The notes under the pieces: model-generated | Databases searched by the model: none | Seen by the model: the letters and a program-made list of their open reading frames with translations, nothing else | Told to the model about the DNA's origin: nothing | Position numbers and translations under genes: made by a program | Origin: an uncultured Bacilli bacterium | GTDB taxonomy: Bacteria > Bacillota_I > Bacilli_A > RF39 > UBA660 | Length of the DNA: 12,451 nt | Direction of reading: 5' to 3' | Assembly: GCA_934101235.1 (NCBI GenBank) | Contig: CAKORH010000011.1 | Location: 1-12,451 of the forward strand | Part shown: positions 6,357 through 12,451 of the stretch, piece after piece | How the letters are laid out: every line of letters begins with the position of its first letter | Numbering within the stretch: position 1 is the first letter of the stretch

Positions 6357-7804
6357 TGGATTCAGTTATTTTAGATTTACATAAAAAATTAAAAAGTGGT
6401 GAAATAACTTCTTTAGAGTTAGTAAATAATGCTTTAAAAAAAGCTAAAAATGCACAAGATATTTATAATCCATTTGTTACTATTTTAAATGATGTAGATA
6501 ATTATGAAGTAAATGATAATTTATTATCTGGTATTCCATATGTTGCAAAAGATAATTTAAGTACTAAAAATATTTTATCAACAGCAAGCAGTAATACTTT
6601 AAAAGATTATGTTCCATTTTTTGATGCAACAGTTATTGATAGATTAAAGAAAAATAACGCTATTTTAATTGGAAAAAGTTCTATGGATGAGTTAGGAATG
6701 GGAGCAACAGGTACTACATGTCATACTGGTTCAACTTTAAATCCATGGGATAAAACTAGAATTACAGCAGGGTCTAGTAGCGGAAGTGCTTGCGTTGTTG
6801 CTAGTGGTATTGTTCCTTTTGCTCTAGGAAGTGATACTGGAGATTCTATACGTAAACCAGCAGCTTTTTGTGGAATAGTTGGATATAAACCAACTTATGG
6901 AGTTGTAAGTAGATTTGGATTATTTCCTTTTGCTTCAAGTTTAGATCATGTAGGAGTTTTAACACGTACTGTAAAAGATGCAGCAATTGTTATAGATAGT
7001 GTAAGCGGTTTAGATGAAAATGATATGACTAGCATAGAATTAAAAGAAAAATTAGCTGATGGTTTAACTGGCAATATAAAGGGTAAAAAGTTATTTTATA
7101 TAAAAAACTTGGTTTCTTTAGAAAATTTTGAAAATGCAAGTGATACATTTATTCAAATTATAGAAAAATTTAAAAATACTATAAAAAAATTGGAAGAATT
7201 AGGTGCTGAAGTGGATGGCATAGAAATTGATCAAAATTTACTTAATGCAATATATCCATCATATTTATGTATATCATGTGCTGAAGCAACTAGCAATGAT
7301 TCTAATTTAACTGGTATAATTTTTGGACCAAGAGGTGAAGGTGATAATTATATTGATATGATTAAAAATCATAGAACATTAGGCTTTTCATCTTTAATAA
7401 AACGTAGATTTGTAATTGGATCTTATGTATTACAAAAAGAAAATCAAGAAAAGTACTTTATAAATGCAAAAAGAGTTAGAAGATTAATTACGGATAAGAT
7501 GAATGAATTAAATAAAACATATGATGCAATGATTATGCCTGCTAGTGCAACTATTGCTCCTAAATTAGATAACGTTAATGAAGTAATTAGTGGAAATGAA
7601 GAAGTTTTAGAAAACTTAATGGCTATAGGTAATTTTGGAGGATATCCAAGTATTACTATACCTAATGGATTTGTTTTAGGACTACCTATTGGAGTTAATA
7701 TAACAGGTGCTTATAAAGATGATAAAAATGTATTAAATATTGCTTATGCATTAGAAAGTAGTATGAATTATAGAGGACAAGTAGCAAAGGATGTGATTTT
7801 ATGA
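6356..7804 (+). CDS. gatA: Glutamyl/aspartyl-tRNA amidotransferase subunit A
   Basis: GatA is the amidase-signature subunit. It releases ammonia from glutamine (or asparagine) and passes it through a tunnel to GatB for amidation of Glu-tRNA-Gln or Asp-tRNA-Asn. At 482 residues the length is typical. The Lys-cisSer-Ser triad can be placed at Lys65 ('PYVAKDN'), Ser140 ('TAGSSSGSA') and Ser164 ('GSDTGDSIRKPAAFCG'); the 24-residue spacing between the serines is as expected in the family. In the signature, the more common GGSIRQPA reads GDSIRKPA, with Asp163 next to the nucleophile. The catalytic residues are intact, and I think this variant is known in related low-GC lineages. The C-terminal 'NFGGYPSITIPNGF...LPIGVNI' is also standard. 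It overlaps gatC by one base and gatB by four (ATGA), so translation is tightly coupled. Confidence 0.96.
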   Translation: MDSVILDLHKKLKSGEITSLELVNNALKKAKNAQDIYNPFVTILNDVDNYEVNDNLLSGIPYVAKDNLSTKNILSTASSNTLKDYVPFFDATVIDRLKKNNAILIGKSSMDELGMGATGTTCHTGSTLNPWDKTRITAGSSSGSACVVASGIVPFALGSDTGDSIRKPAAFCGIVGYKPTYGVVSRFGLFPFASSLDHVGVLTRTVKDAAIVIDSVSGLDENDMTSIELKEKLADGLTGNIKGKKLFYIKNLVSLENFENASDTFIQIIEKFKNTIKKLEELGAEVDGIEIDQNLLNAIYPSYLCISCAEATSNDSNLTGIIFGPRGEGDNYIDMIKNHRTLGFSSLIKRRFVIGSYVLQKENQEKYFINAKRVRRLITDKMNELNKTYDAMIMPASATIAPKLDNVNEVISGNEEVLENLMAIGNFGGYPSITIPNGFVLGLPIGVNITGAYKDDKNVLNIAYALESSMNYRGQVAKDVIL

Positions 7805-9234
7805 AACTAATACCAGTAATTGGATTAGAGATGCATTGTGAAATGAAAAGTAATACAAAAGTATTTTCACCTGCAAAAAATTCATTTAATGATCTTCCTA
7901 ATGCTAATGTTAATAAAATAGATATGGCTTTTCCTGGAATATTACCATTAGTAAATATGGAGTGTATTAAAAAAGCTATAGAAATGGCTTTAATATTAAA
8001 TTGTAAATTACCAGAGTATTTTATGTTTGATAGAAAGAATTATTATTATCCAGATTTACCTAAAGGATATCAGATTACTCAATCTACTAATCCTATAGGA
8101 GTAGATGGAAAATTAATGATTGATGTTGATGGAGAAACTCGTGAAATTGAAATACTAGATATACATTTAGAAGAAGATTCAGCAAGTTTAGATCATTATA
8201 GTGATACAACAAATATAGATTATAATAGAGCAGGTGTACCATTGCTTGAAACTGTTACAGCACCATGTATGAATAGTGCTAGTGAAGCAGTAGCATTTCT
8301 AGATAGTATGAAAAATATATTTAGATATACTGATATAAGTGATGCTGATGTTAAAAGAGGACAAATAAGATGTGATGTTAATGTTAACTTGTTTGATGAA
8401 CAAGGGAATAAAGTAACACCAAAAGTTGAAGTAAAAAATGTTAATAATATCACTAACGTTGAAAATACTATTAATTATGAAATTAAAAGACAAACTGAAT
8501 TAGTATTAAGTGGTAGAAAAGATGAGGTAGTTCAAGAAACTAGAAGATATGATGAAGCGACAAATACTACTATAAGTATGCGTAGTAAAGCAGATGCTGT
8601 AGATTATAAATACTTTGTAGAACCAAATATTCCTCCATATAAAATAAGTAGTGAATTAATTAATGAAATAAAGGCTAAAATTCCTGTTTTACCTAATGAA
8701 AAAAAGATTAAATATATTAATGAATTGGGTTTAAATAATACTGATGCTACTATAATAATTAAAGAAAAAAAATTGAGTGAATATTTTGATGAATTAGTTA
8801 ATATTGGGTGTGATGCTAAATATGCTAGTAACTGGATAATAAATAATGTATTAGATTATTTAAATAGTCATGATATTTCTCTTGAAAATTTATTTATAAA
8901 TCCAATAAGATTAAAATTTATTATTGATCAAGTAGTAGAAAATAAGATTAATAATAAGCAAGCAAAAGAATTATTTATGAAATCTTTAGAACTAGAACGT
9001 GAACCTAAAGAATTAATTAGCGAATTAGGTATGGAACAATTAAATAATGAAGATGAATTAAAAAGTATGATAATTAATATTTTAGATAATAATAATAGCC
9101 AAGTAGAACAATTTAAAAATGGCAAAACAAATATGTTTCAATATTTTGTTGGTCAAGTAATGAAAGAAACAAAAGGCAAAGCTAACCCAGTTATAGTTAA
9201 AGATATATTAACTAATGAGTTAAATAATAGATAA
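7801..9234 (+). CDS. gatB: Glutamyl/aspartyl-tRNA amidotransferase subunit B
   Basis: GatB binds the misacylated tRNA, activates its side-chain carboxylate with ATP and transfers the ammonia supplied by GatA. The protein has 477 residues. The cradle domain begins with 'VIGLEMHCEMKSNTKVFSP' (residues 6-24) and contains 'IDMAFPGILPLVN', the signature 'FDRKNYYYPDLPKGYQITQ' (about 76-94), and 'RGQIRCDVNVN' (about 186-196). The RNA-binding helical and YqeY-like tail occupies roughly 300-477. The start overlaps the gatA stop by four bases, with AAGGATG just upstream in gatA. No terminator is visible in the 60 bases after the stop, so read-through into the DHH gene is possible, although that gene has its own promoter. 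Confidence 0.96.
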   Translation: MKLIPVIGLEMHCEMKSNTKVFSPAKNSFNDLPNANVNKIDMAFPGILPLVNMECIKKAIEMALILNCKLPEYFMFDRKNYYYPDLPKGYQITQSTNPIGVDGKLMIDVDGETREIEILDIHLEEDSASLDHYSDTTNIDYNRAGVPLLETVTAPCMNSASEAVAFLDSMKNIFRYTDISDADVKRGQIRCDVNVNLFDEQGNKVTPKVEVKNVNNITNVENTINYEIKRQTELVLSGRKDEVVQETRRYDEATNTTISMRSKADAVDYKYFVEPNIPPYKISSELINEIKAKIPVLPNEKKIKYINELGLNNTDATIIIKEKKLSEYFDELVNIGCDAKYASNWIINNVLDYLNSHDISLENLFINPIRLKFIIDQVVENKINNKQAKELFMKSLELEREPKELISELGMEQLNNEDELKSMIINILDNNNSQVEQFKNGKTNMFQYFVGQVMKETKGKANPVIVKDILTNELNNR

Positions 9235-9246
9235 AATAAAAAATAT

Positions 9247-9275
9247 TTGACTAAAATATAGTAATTATATATAAT
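9247..9275 (+). promoter_or_regulatory. Near-consensus sigma-A promoter for the DHH gene
   Basis: TTGACT (9247-9252), a 17-base spacer and a perfect TATAAT (9270-9275) lie 22 bases before the preferred start codon. This is the best promoter in the window. It implies that the DHH gene is transcribed independently of the T-box-controlled operon upstream, with a very short leader. Confidence 0.8.
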
Positions 9276-9297
9276 AATCTTTACGTAGGTGAAGGTT

Positions 9298-10293
9298 ATG
9301 CAAAATATCGATGATTTAAAGGGTATTTTAGATGATTATGTTAAAAATGCTAATCAAATTTTTATTACTGGACATATAGAACCAGACTTTGATTCTATTG
9401 CATCTTCTATAGCAATGGCGTTATTAATAAAAAAATATAAAAAACCAGTTTATATTATATTTGATGAGGATAAAGATAAAATACAACCTGGTGTTGTTAC
9501 TATATTAGATGAAGCAAAGTATAGAATATCTTTTATCGATTTAAATAAGTATTTAAGATTAAAGAGTAATAATGATTTACTTATTTGTCTAGATAACAAT
9601 AAAAGTTATAGAGTGTGTTGTAAAGATTATTTAAATGAATTTAAAAAAACATTAATTATAGATCATCATAAAGAAGATAAAGATACTATTAATGCTGATT
9701 ATAAATATATCTATACTACATTATCTAGTACAAGTGAAGTTATAACGGAATTATTAAGAAAATCCAAAGTAAGTTTTGATAGTCTAACTACTACTTATCT
9801 TTTAGCAGGTATTTATTTAGATACTAATAATTTTCGTCAAAATTTAAATGAATCTACATTTGGTATAACAAACATGTTATATAAAAATGGTGGAAGTGTA
9901 CCAATGGTTAATGAGTTATTTGGTAGAGACTTAAATAAAGATAAAAAAATATATAATATAATAGATAAAGCATATATTGAAGCATGTCAATTCGCTATAA
10001 GTATTAATGATGACACAGTATATACTAAAGAAGAATTAGCAGAAGCAGCAAATCGTTTGTTAAGATATAAAACAGATTCTTCTTTTGTAGGCGGTAAAAT
10101 AGACGATAATACAATATCTATTAGTGCTAGATCTAAAGGTAGAATAGATGTTAGTAAAATAATGGAAGAATTTGGTGGCGGTGGAAATGAATTTCAGGCT
10201 GCTACTAAAATAGTTAATAAAGATATAAATACTATAAAAGATGATTTAGTAAAAAAATTAAAATTAGTTTATAGCGTTCCCAAAGAAAGTTAA
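9298..10293 (+). CDS. Stand-alone DHH/DHHA1 phosphoesterase, GdpP/NrnA-like
   Basis: The protein has 331 residues and no membrane segment, so it is likely a cytoplasmic Mn-dependent phosphodiesterase for c-di-AMP, pApA or short oligonucleotides. DHH motifs are 'GHIEPDFDSIASS' (His26, Asp30, Asp32), 'CLDNN' (Asp99), 'IIDHHKED' (Asp122, His123, His124) and 'GIYLDTNNF' (Asp175). 'SSTSEVITELL' and the DTxNF segment resemble the catalytic end of GdpP more than classic NrnA, but GdpP's membrane, PAS and GGDEF parts are absent. The C-terminal DHHA1 motif reads 'FGGGGNEFQAAT' (292-303), with Asn297 where the substrate-binding His of GGGH is usual. ATG at 9298 is preferred over GTG at 9289: AGGTGA (9287-9292) is a clear ribosome binding site six bases before the ATG, and the GTG lies inside it. 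Substrate is undetermined. Confidence 0.9.
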   Translation: MQNIDDLKGILDDYVKNANQIFITGHIEPDFDSIASSIAMALLIKKYKKPVYIIFDEDKDKIQPGVVTILDEAKYRISFIDLNKYLRLKSNNDLLICLDNNKSYRVCCKDYLNEFKKTLIIDHHKEDKDTINADYKYIYTTLSSTSEVITELLRKSKVSFDSLTTTYLLAGIYLDTNNFRQNLNESTFGITNMLYKNGGSVPMVNELFGRDLNKDKKIYNIIDKAYIEACQFAISINDDTVYTKEELAEAANRLLRYKTDSSFVGGKIDDNTISISARSKGRIDVSKIMEEFGGGGNEFQAATKIVNKDINTIKDDLVKKLKLVYSVPKES

Positions 10294-10316
10294 AAAATTA
10301 AAATATAATAATTTAT

Positions 10317-10346
10317 AATTACACTATTTAGTGTAATTTTTCTTTT
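10317..10346 (+). terminator. Rho-independent terminator after the DHH gene
   Basis: AATTACACTA (10317-10326) is a perfect inverted match to TAGTGTAATT (10329-10338), effectively an 8-9 bp stem with a 4-6 base loop. The T-rich tract TTTTTCTTTT follows. The stem has only three G-C pairs, which is normal for this composition. It separates the DHH gene from the Tad operon. Confidence 0.8.
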
Positions 10347-10362
10347 ATAGTAATAAAAATTA

Positions 10363-10371
10363 TGATATAAT
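10363..10371 (+). promoter_or_regulatory. Extended -10 promoter of the Tad operon
   Basis: TGATATAAT is a TGn extended -10 with a perfect TATAAT (10366-10371), placed between the terminator and the first Tad gene and 24 bases before its ATG. The -35 position (10343-10348, TTTTAT) is poor. It is the same architecture as the extended -10 in front of the zinc-ribbon gene. Confidence 0.6.
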
Positions 10372-10395
10372 TTATTTATCATAGGGGTTGATAGT

Positions 10396-10743
10396 ATGAG
10401 ACTTAATAAAAAAGGTCAAGCATTAGTTGAATTTATTATAATACTTCCTATATTTATATATATTACATTTATGGTAATAGATTATGGTAACATTGGTTAT
10501 AACAAAAATAAAATAGAAAATATAATGAATGATGTAGAAAGTATGTATAAAAATAATGAAAGTGATGAAGAAATACAAAGCTTCTTAAATAAAAATGATA
10601 AATCATTAAATTTTGAATATAAAGAAAATGATAAATATAGTGAAATAATAATTAGTAAAAAATATGATTTTATGACTCCTGGTATGTCTAAATTAATGAA
10701 TAACTTCACTATAAAAGTAGAGAGGACTATTTATAATGAATAA
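10396..10743 (+). CDS. TadE-like minor pilin (pseudopilin) of a Tad pilus
   Basis: The 115-residue protein begins 'MRLNKKGQALVEFIIILPIF'. Basic residues, then Gly7 followed by Gln8 and a Glu at mature position +5 in front of a single hydrophobic helix (about 9-28), form a type IV prepilin signal of the TadE class. A TadV-type prepilin peptidase would be expected to cut after Gly7. The rest (about 29-115) is a hydrophilic, Lys/Asp/Glu-rich surface domain without cysteines. TadE-like pseudopilins are minor components needed for Tad pilus assembly or maturation. The start follows AGGGG (10383-10387). It overlaps the next gene by 8 bases, and the downstream ATPases place it in a Tad operon. Confidence 0.85.
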   Translation: MRLNKKGQALVEFIIILPIFIYITFMVIDYGNIGYNKNKIENIMNDVESMYKNNESDEEIQSFLNKNDKSLNFEYKENDKYSEIIISKKYDFMTPGMSKLMNNFTIKVERTIYNE

Positions 10744-11185
10744 TAAGGGAAAAGGTAATGCAATATTTATATTATTAATTCCTGTTTTTATATTTTTTTC
10801 AATGATTATTTCAGATACTTTTTTTAGATACTCAGAAGAAAAAAAATTTAAAATTGCAACAGAAAAAATAATTAATGAAGTAATGGATAATGATGACATA
10901 GATTATAATGAATATTATAAAGAAATAAAAAGACTTTATGAATTAAAAAAATATAATACTAATATGTTAGTTGTTGATGCGGATGAATATAATGTTCACG
11001 TAGAAAATGAATATGTTTATTTTAGTTTATTTACATCACTTTCAAGAACAGGAGAAGAGTTTGAAGTAAAACTTTTTAATATAGATTATTTAACATTTAA
11101 ACTAAAAAAGAATAGTAGATTTATGTTAAAAGTAGATGTAAAAGAAAATGAAAAAGGTAAAAGAATATTTGAATATAGTGAGTAG
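10736..11185 (+). CDS. Second TadE/TadG-like short pilin-type protein
   Basis: The 149-residue protein opens with 'MNNKGKGNAIFILLIPVFIF', a short basic lead with Gly5 and Gly7, then one hydrophobic helix (about 9-27). A charged domain of about 120 residues with a helix-rich acidic middle ('DNDDIDYNEYYKEIKRLYEL') and beta-like C-terminal half follows. It resembles TadE/TadF/TadG-type minor pilins in layout, but the Glu +5 of a canonical prepilin is missing (the residue is in a run of Ile/Phe/Leu), so processing is uncertain. The call rests mostly on position: it overlaps the TadE-like gene by 8 bases and lies 8 bases before the TadZ-like gene. I do not recognise a specific family from the sequence. 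Confidence 0.6.
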   Translation: MNNKGKGNAIFILLIPVFIFFSMIISDTFFRYSEEKKFKIATEKIINEVMDNDDIDYNEYYKEIKRLYELKKYNTNMLVVDADEYNVHVENEYVYFSLFTSLSRTGEEFEVKLFNIDYLTFKLKKNSRFMLKVDVKENEKGKRIFEYSE

Positions 11186-11193
11186 GTGATTAT

Positions 11194-11952
11194 ATGGCTA
11201 TTAATAAAGGTAATATAGTTTGTGTATTTGGTGTAAAAGGTGGAATAGGCAAAAGTATTTTAACTCTTAATCTTGCTGGAATTGTATCAAATCTTAAAAA
11301 ACGTGTATTAATAGTTGATATGGATTTGTATGGAGGTTCTATAAGCATCATTTTAAATAAAAATGTTAATAAAACAGTATATAATCTTGTTGATGATTTT
11401 AATAATAATAGATACGATAATTTTAATGATTATATAACTAAATATAATGATTATATAGATTATTTAGCATGTCCTAAAGATCCTAGAAAAGCAAATAAGA
11501 TAGATAGTAGTTATATTGAAATATTACTAGATAAAGCAAAATTTAATTATGATTTAATATTAATTGATACTACACATATATTAGATGAAATGAATTTAAC
11601 TGTACTTGATAAAAGTGATAATATTTTATTAGTTGTATCAAATGATATGTTAGATATTAAAAACATGAGAAGTTTAATAAGTATATTTAAAGATTTAGAT
11701 ATTAGAAAATATAAAGTTATACTTAATAATAGTTTTAGAAATGATAAATCATATTTTAATTTATATGATATAAAAAGTATAATAAATAGTAATATAGATT
11801 ATGAAATAAGTAATAAATTTTATATAAAAAATATAGATAAATATATAATGGACGGAAATATAGTTACTATAGATAAAAAATATAGTAATTCGCCTCATAT
11901 CAAAGTATTTGAAACTATAATAAAAGATATAATAGGTGATAATAATGAGTAA
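11194..11952 (+). CDS. TadZ/CpaE-like ParA-family ATPase
   Basis: The 252-residue protein is of the MinD/ParA type. It has a deviant Walker A 'GVKGGIGKS' (residues 13-21; signature Lys15, P-loop Lys20), an A'-type 'LIVDMDLYGGS' (Asp42, Asp44) and Walker B-like 'YDLILIDTTHIL' (near 118-129). TadZ/CpaE proteins use this fold to position Tad secretion machinery at the cell pole. They often carry an N-terminal receiver-like domain, which is absent here: the ATPase begins at residue 7. The gene lies immediately before a TadA/CpaF ATPase (overlap 8 bases) and after pilin genes, which is what separates it from chromosome- or septum-site ParA/MinD proteins. AGGTGATTATATG gives a clear ribosome binding site and start. 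Confidence 0.85.
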   Translation: MAINKGNIVCVFGVKGGIGKSILTLNLAGIVSNLKKRVLIVDMDLYGGSISIILNKNVNKTVYNLVDDFNNNRYDNFNDYITKYNDYIDYLACPKDPRKANKIDSSYIEILLDKAKFNYDLILIDTTHILDEMNLTVLDKSDNILLVVSNDMLDIKNMRSLISIFKDLDIRKYKVILNNSFRNDKSYFNLYDIKSIINSNIDYEISNKFYIKNIDKYIMDGNIVTIDKKYSNSPHIKVFETIIKDIIGDNNE

Positions 11953-12451
11953 GAGTTTACTAAGTGCTTTTGAAATAGAAAGACAAAAAAAAGATAATGA
12001 ATATGTTAAAGATTATGAAATATTTAAAGATAAGGATTTATTAGAAAAACTAAGAAGTAAGATAATAGAAAATATTATTGATAAAGAAGTACCTACTGGT
12101 AGTGATATAAATGATTTTATTAATACTGAAATAGATAAATGTATTGAAGGATATGATTTAAGTAATATAGAAAGAAATCATATATTTAATATGATTGAAG
12201 ATGAAATAAATGGTAAAGGTCCTATTAGTGAGTTAATTGGTGATAAAGACATAACAGAAATTATGGTAAATGGTCCTAAAGATATTTATATAGAGATAGA
12301 TGGTAGAATTATTAAAGATGAAAGTGTTTCTTTTATAAATGATGAACATATTATAAGAACTATACAACGTTTAATACAACCATTAGGTAGAACTATATAT
12401 AGTAGTAATCCTATGGTAGATTATAGATTGGAAGAAGGGTCTAGAATAAAT
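11945..12451 (+). CDS. TadA/CpaF secretion ATPase, N-terminal part (cut by window end)
   Basis: The ATG at 11945 overlaps the TadZ-like stop by 8 bases. The frame is open to the last base, giving 169 residues. The start 'MSKSLLSAFEIERQ' leads to a helical N-terminal domain, then 'GKGPISELIGDKDITEIMVN' (about 90-109), 'GPKDIYIEIDGRI', 'IQRLIQPLGRTI' and 'NPMVDYRLEEGSRIN' at the end. This order (GxGPxxxLxxDxxITEIMVNGP, then PLGR, PMVDxRLxxGSRxN) is diagnostic of the CpaF/TadA branch of PilT/VirB11-like hexameric ATPases that power Tad pilus assembly. Walker A and B should lie downstream of the window. No frame disruption is seen in the visible part. Confidence 0.93.
   Translation, partial: MSKSLLSAFEIERQKKDNEYVKDYEIFKDKDLLEKLRSKIIENIIDKEVPTGSDINDFINTEIDKCIEGYDLSNIERNHIFNMIEDEINGKGPISELIGDKDITEIMVNGPKDIYIEIDGRIIKDESVSFINDEHIIRTIQRLIQPLGRTIYSSNPMVDYRLEEGSRIN

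Noticed and set aside
7802..7804. TGA at the end of gatA as a sign of genetic code 4 (TGA = Trp)
   Set aside because: Under code 4 GatA would gain only two residues before TAA, so this site alone is neutral. However, all long genes use TGG for Trp and have no internal TGA, so the standard bacterial code fits.
8220..9125. Minus-strand reading frames inside gatB
   Set aside because: They lie wholly within a well-conserved gene; the translations are Ser/Leu/Ile-rich with no recognisable motif.
9235..9246. Terminator after gatB
   Set aside because: The short A-rich gap before the next promoter has no inverted repeat, so none can be called.
9289..9297. GTG at 9289 as the DHH gene start
   Set aside because: The GTG is part of the AGGTGA ribosome binding site, which is correctly spaced for the ATG at 9298.
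10497..10899. Minus-strand reading frames opposite the Tad pilin genes
   Set aside because: Shadow frames of the overlapping + strand pilin genes; no start signals or motifs.
1..12451. CRISPR array, insertion sequence, tRNA/rRNA genes or a toxin-antitoxin/defence island
   Set aside because: No regularly spaced repeats, transposase-like protein, tRNA-type GTTCRA loop with CCA end, or defence-type domain was seen on either strand.

Overview
The window is very A+T-rich DNA (G+C about a quarter by eye). It comes from a low-GC Gram-positive bacterium, most likely an uncultured gut-type lineage of the Bacilli/Mollicutes-related or clostridial Firmicutes. The reasons are AGGAGG-type ribosome binding sites, a T-box leader, GatCAB with no GlnRS in view, a 429-residue archaeal-type AspRS and a GdpP-like DHH phosphoesterase. 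Tryptophan is written TGG in long intact genes and TGA is used as a stop, so this is not the mycoplasma code 4. Every gene reads on the + strand.

Region 1 (1-1827) holds small membrane and accessory genes. They are the C-terminal end of a probable ABC-2 permease cut by the window edge, a DUF1835/DUF3658-like protein with an ambiguous start codon, a zinc-ribbon/DUF4234 membrane protein, and a one-base-overlapping DUF2752-like membrane protein. The last two appear to be expressed from their own extended -10 promoter.

Region 2 (1850-9234) is a translation operon: promoter, T-box leader, hisS, asnS, aspS (archaeal type), gatC, gatA, gatB. Gaps are 9-26 bases or start/stop overlaps. The T-box reads best as an aspartate sensor: the specifier triplet is GAU, and its UGGC bulge fits a G73 discriminator base. 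It does not read as a histidine sensor, although hisS is the first gene. Together these genes charge tRNA-His, tRNA-Asn and tRNA-Asp and amidate misacylated tRNA, almost certainly Glu-tRNA-Gln and possibly Asp-tRNA-Asn.

Region 3 (9247-10346) is a single gene for a stand-alone DHH/DHHA1 phosphoesterase. It has a near-consensus sigma-A promoter in front and an intrinsic terminator behind. Its DHHA1 glycine-rich motif carries Asn where His is usual.

Region 4 (10363-12451) is the start of a Tad (tight adherence) type IV pilus operon: a TadE-like pseudopilin, a second short pilin-like protein, a TadZ/CpaE-like ATPase, and the N-terminal part of the TadA/CpaF secretion ATPase, which runs off the window. 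The most informative things here are the Asp-type T-box over a His/Asn/Asp/GatCAB operon, the altered DHHA1 motif, and the compact Tad locus led by its minor pilins. I see no clearly new defence system, CRISPR array, tRNA gene or mobile element.
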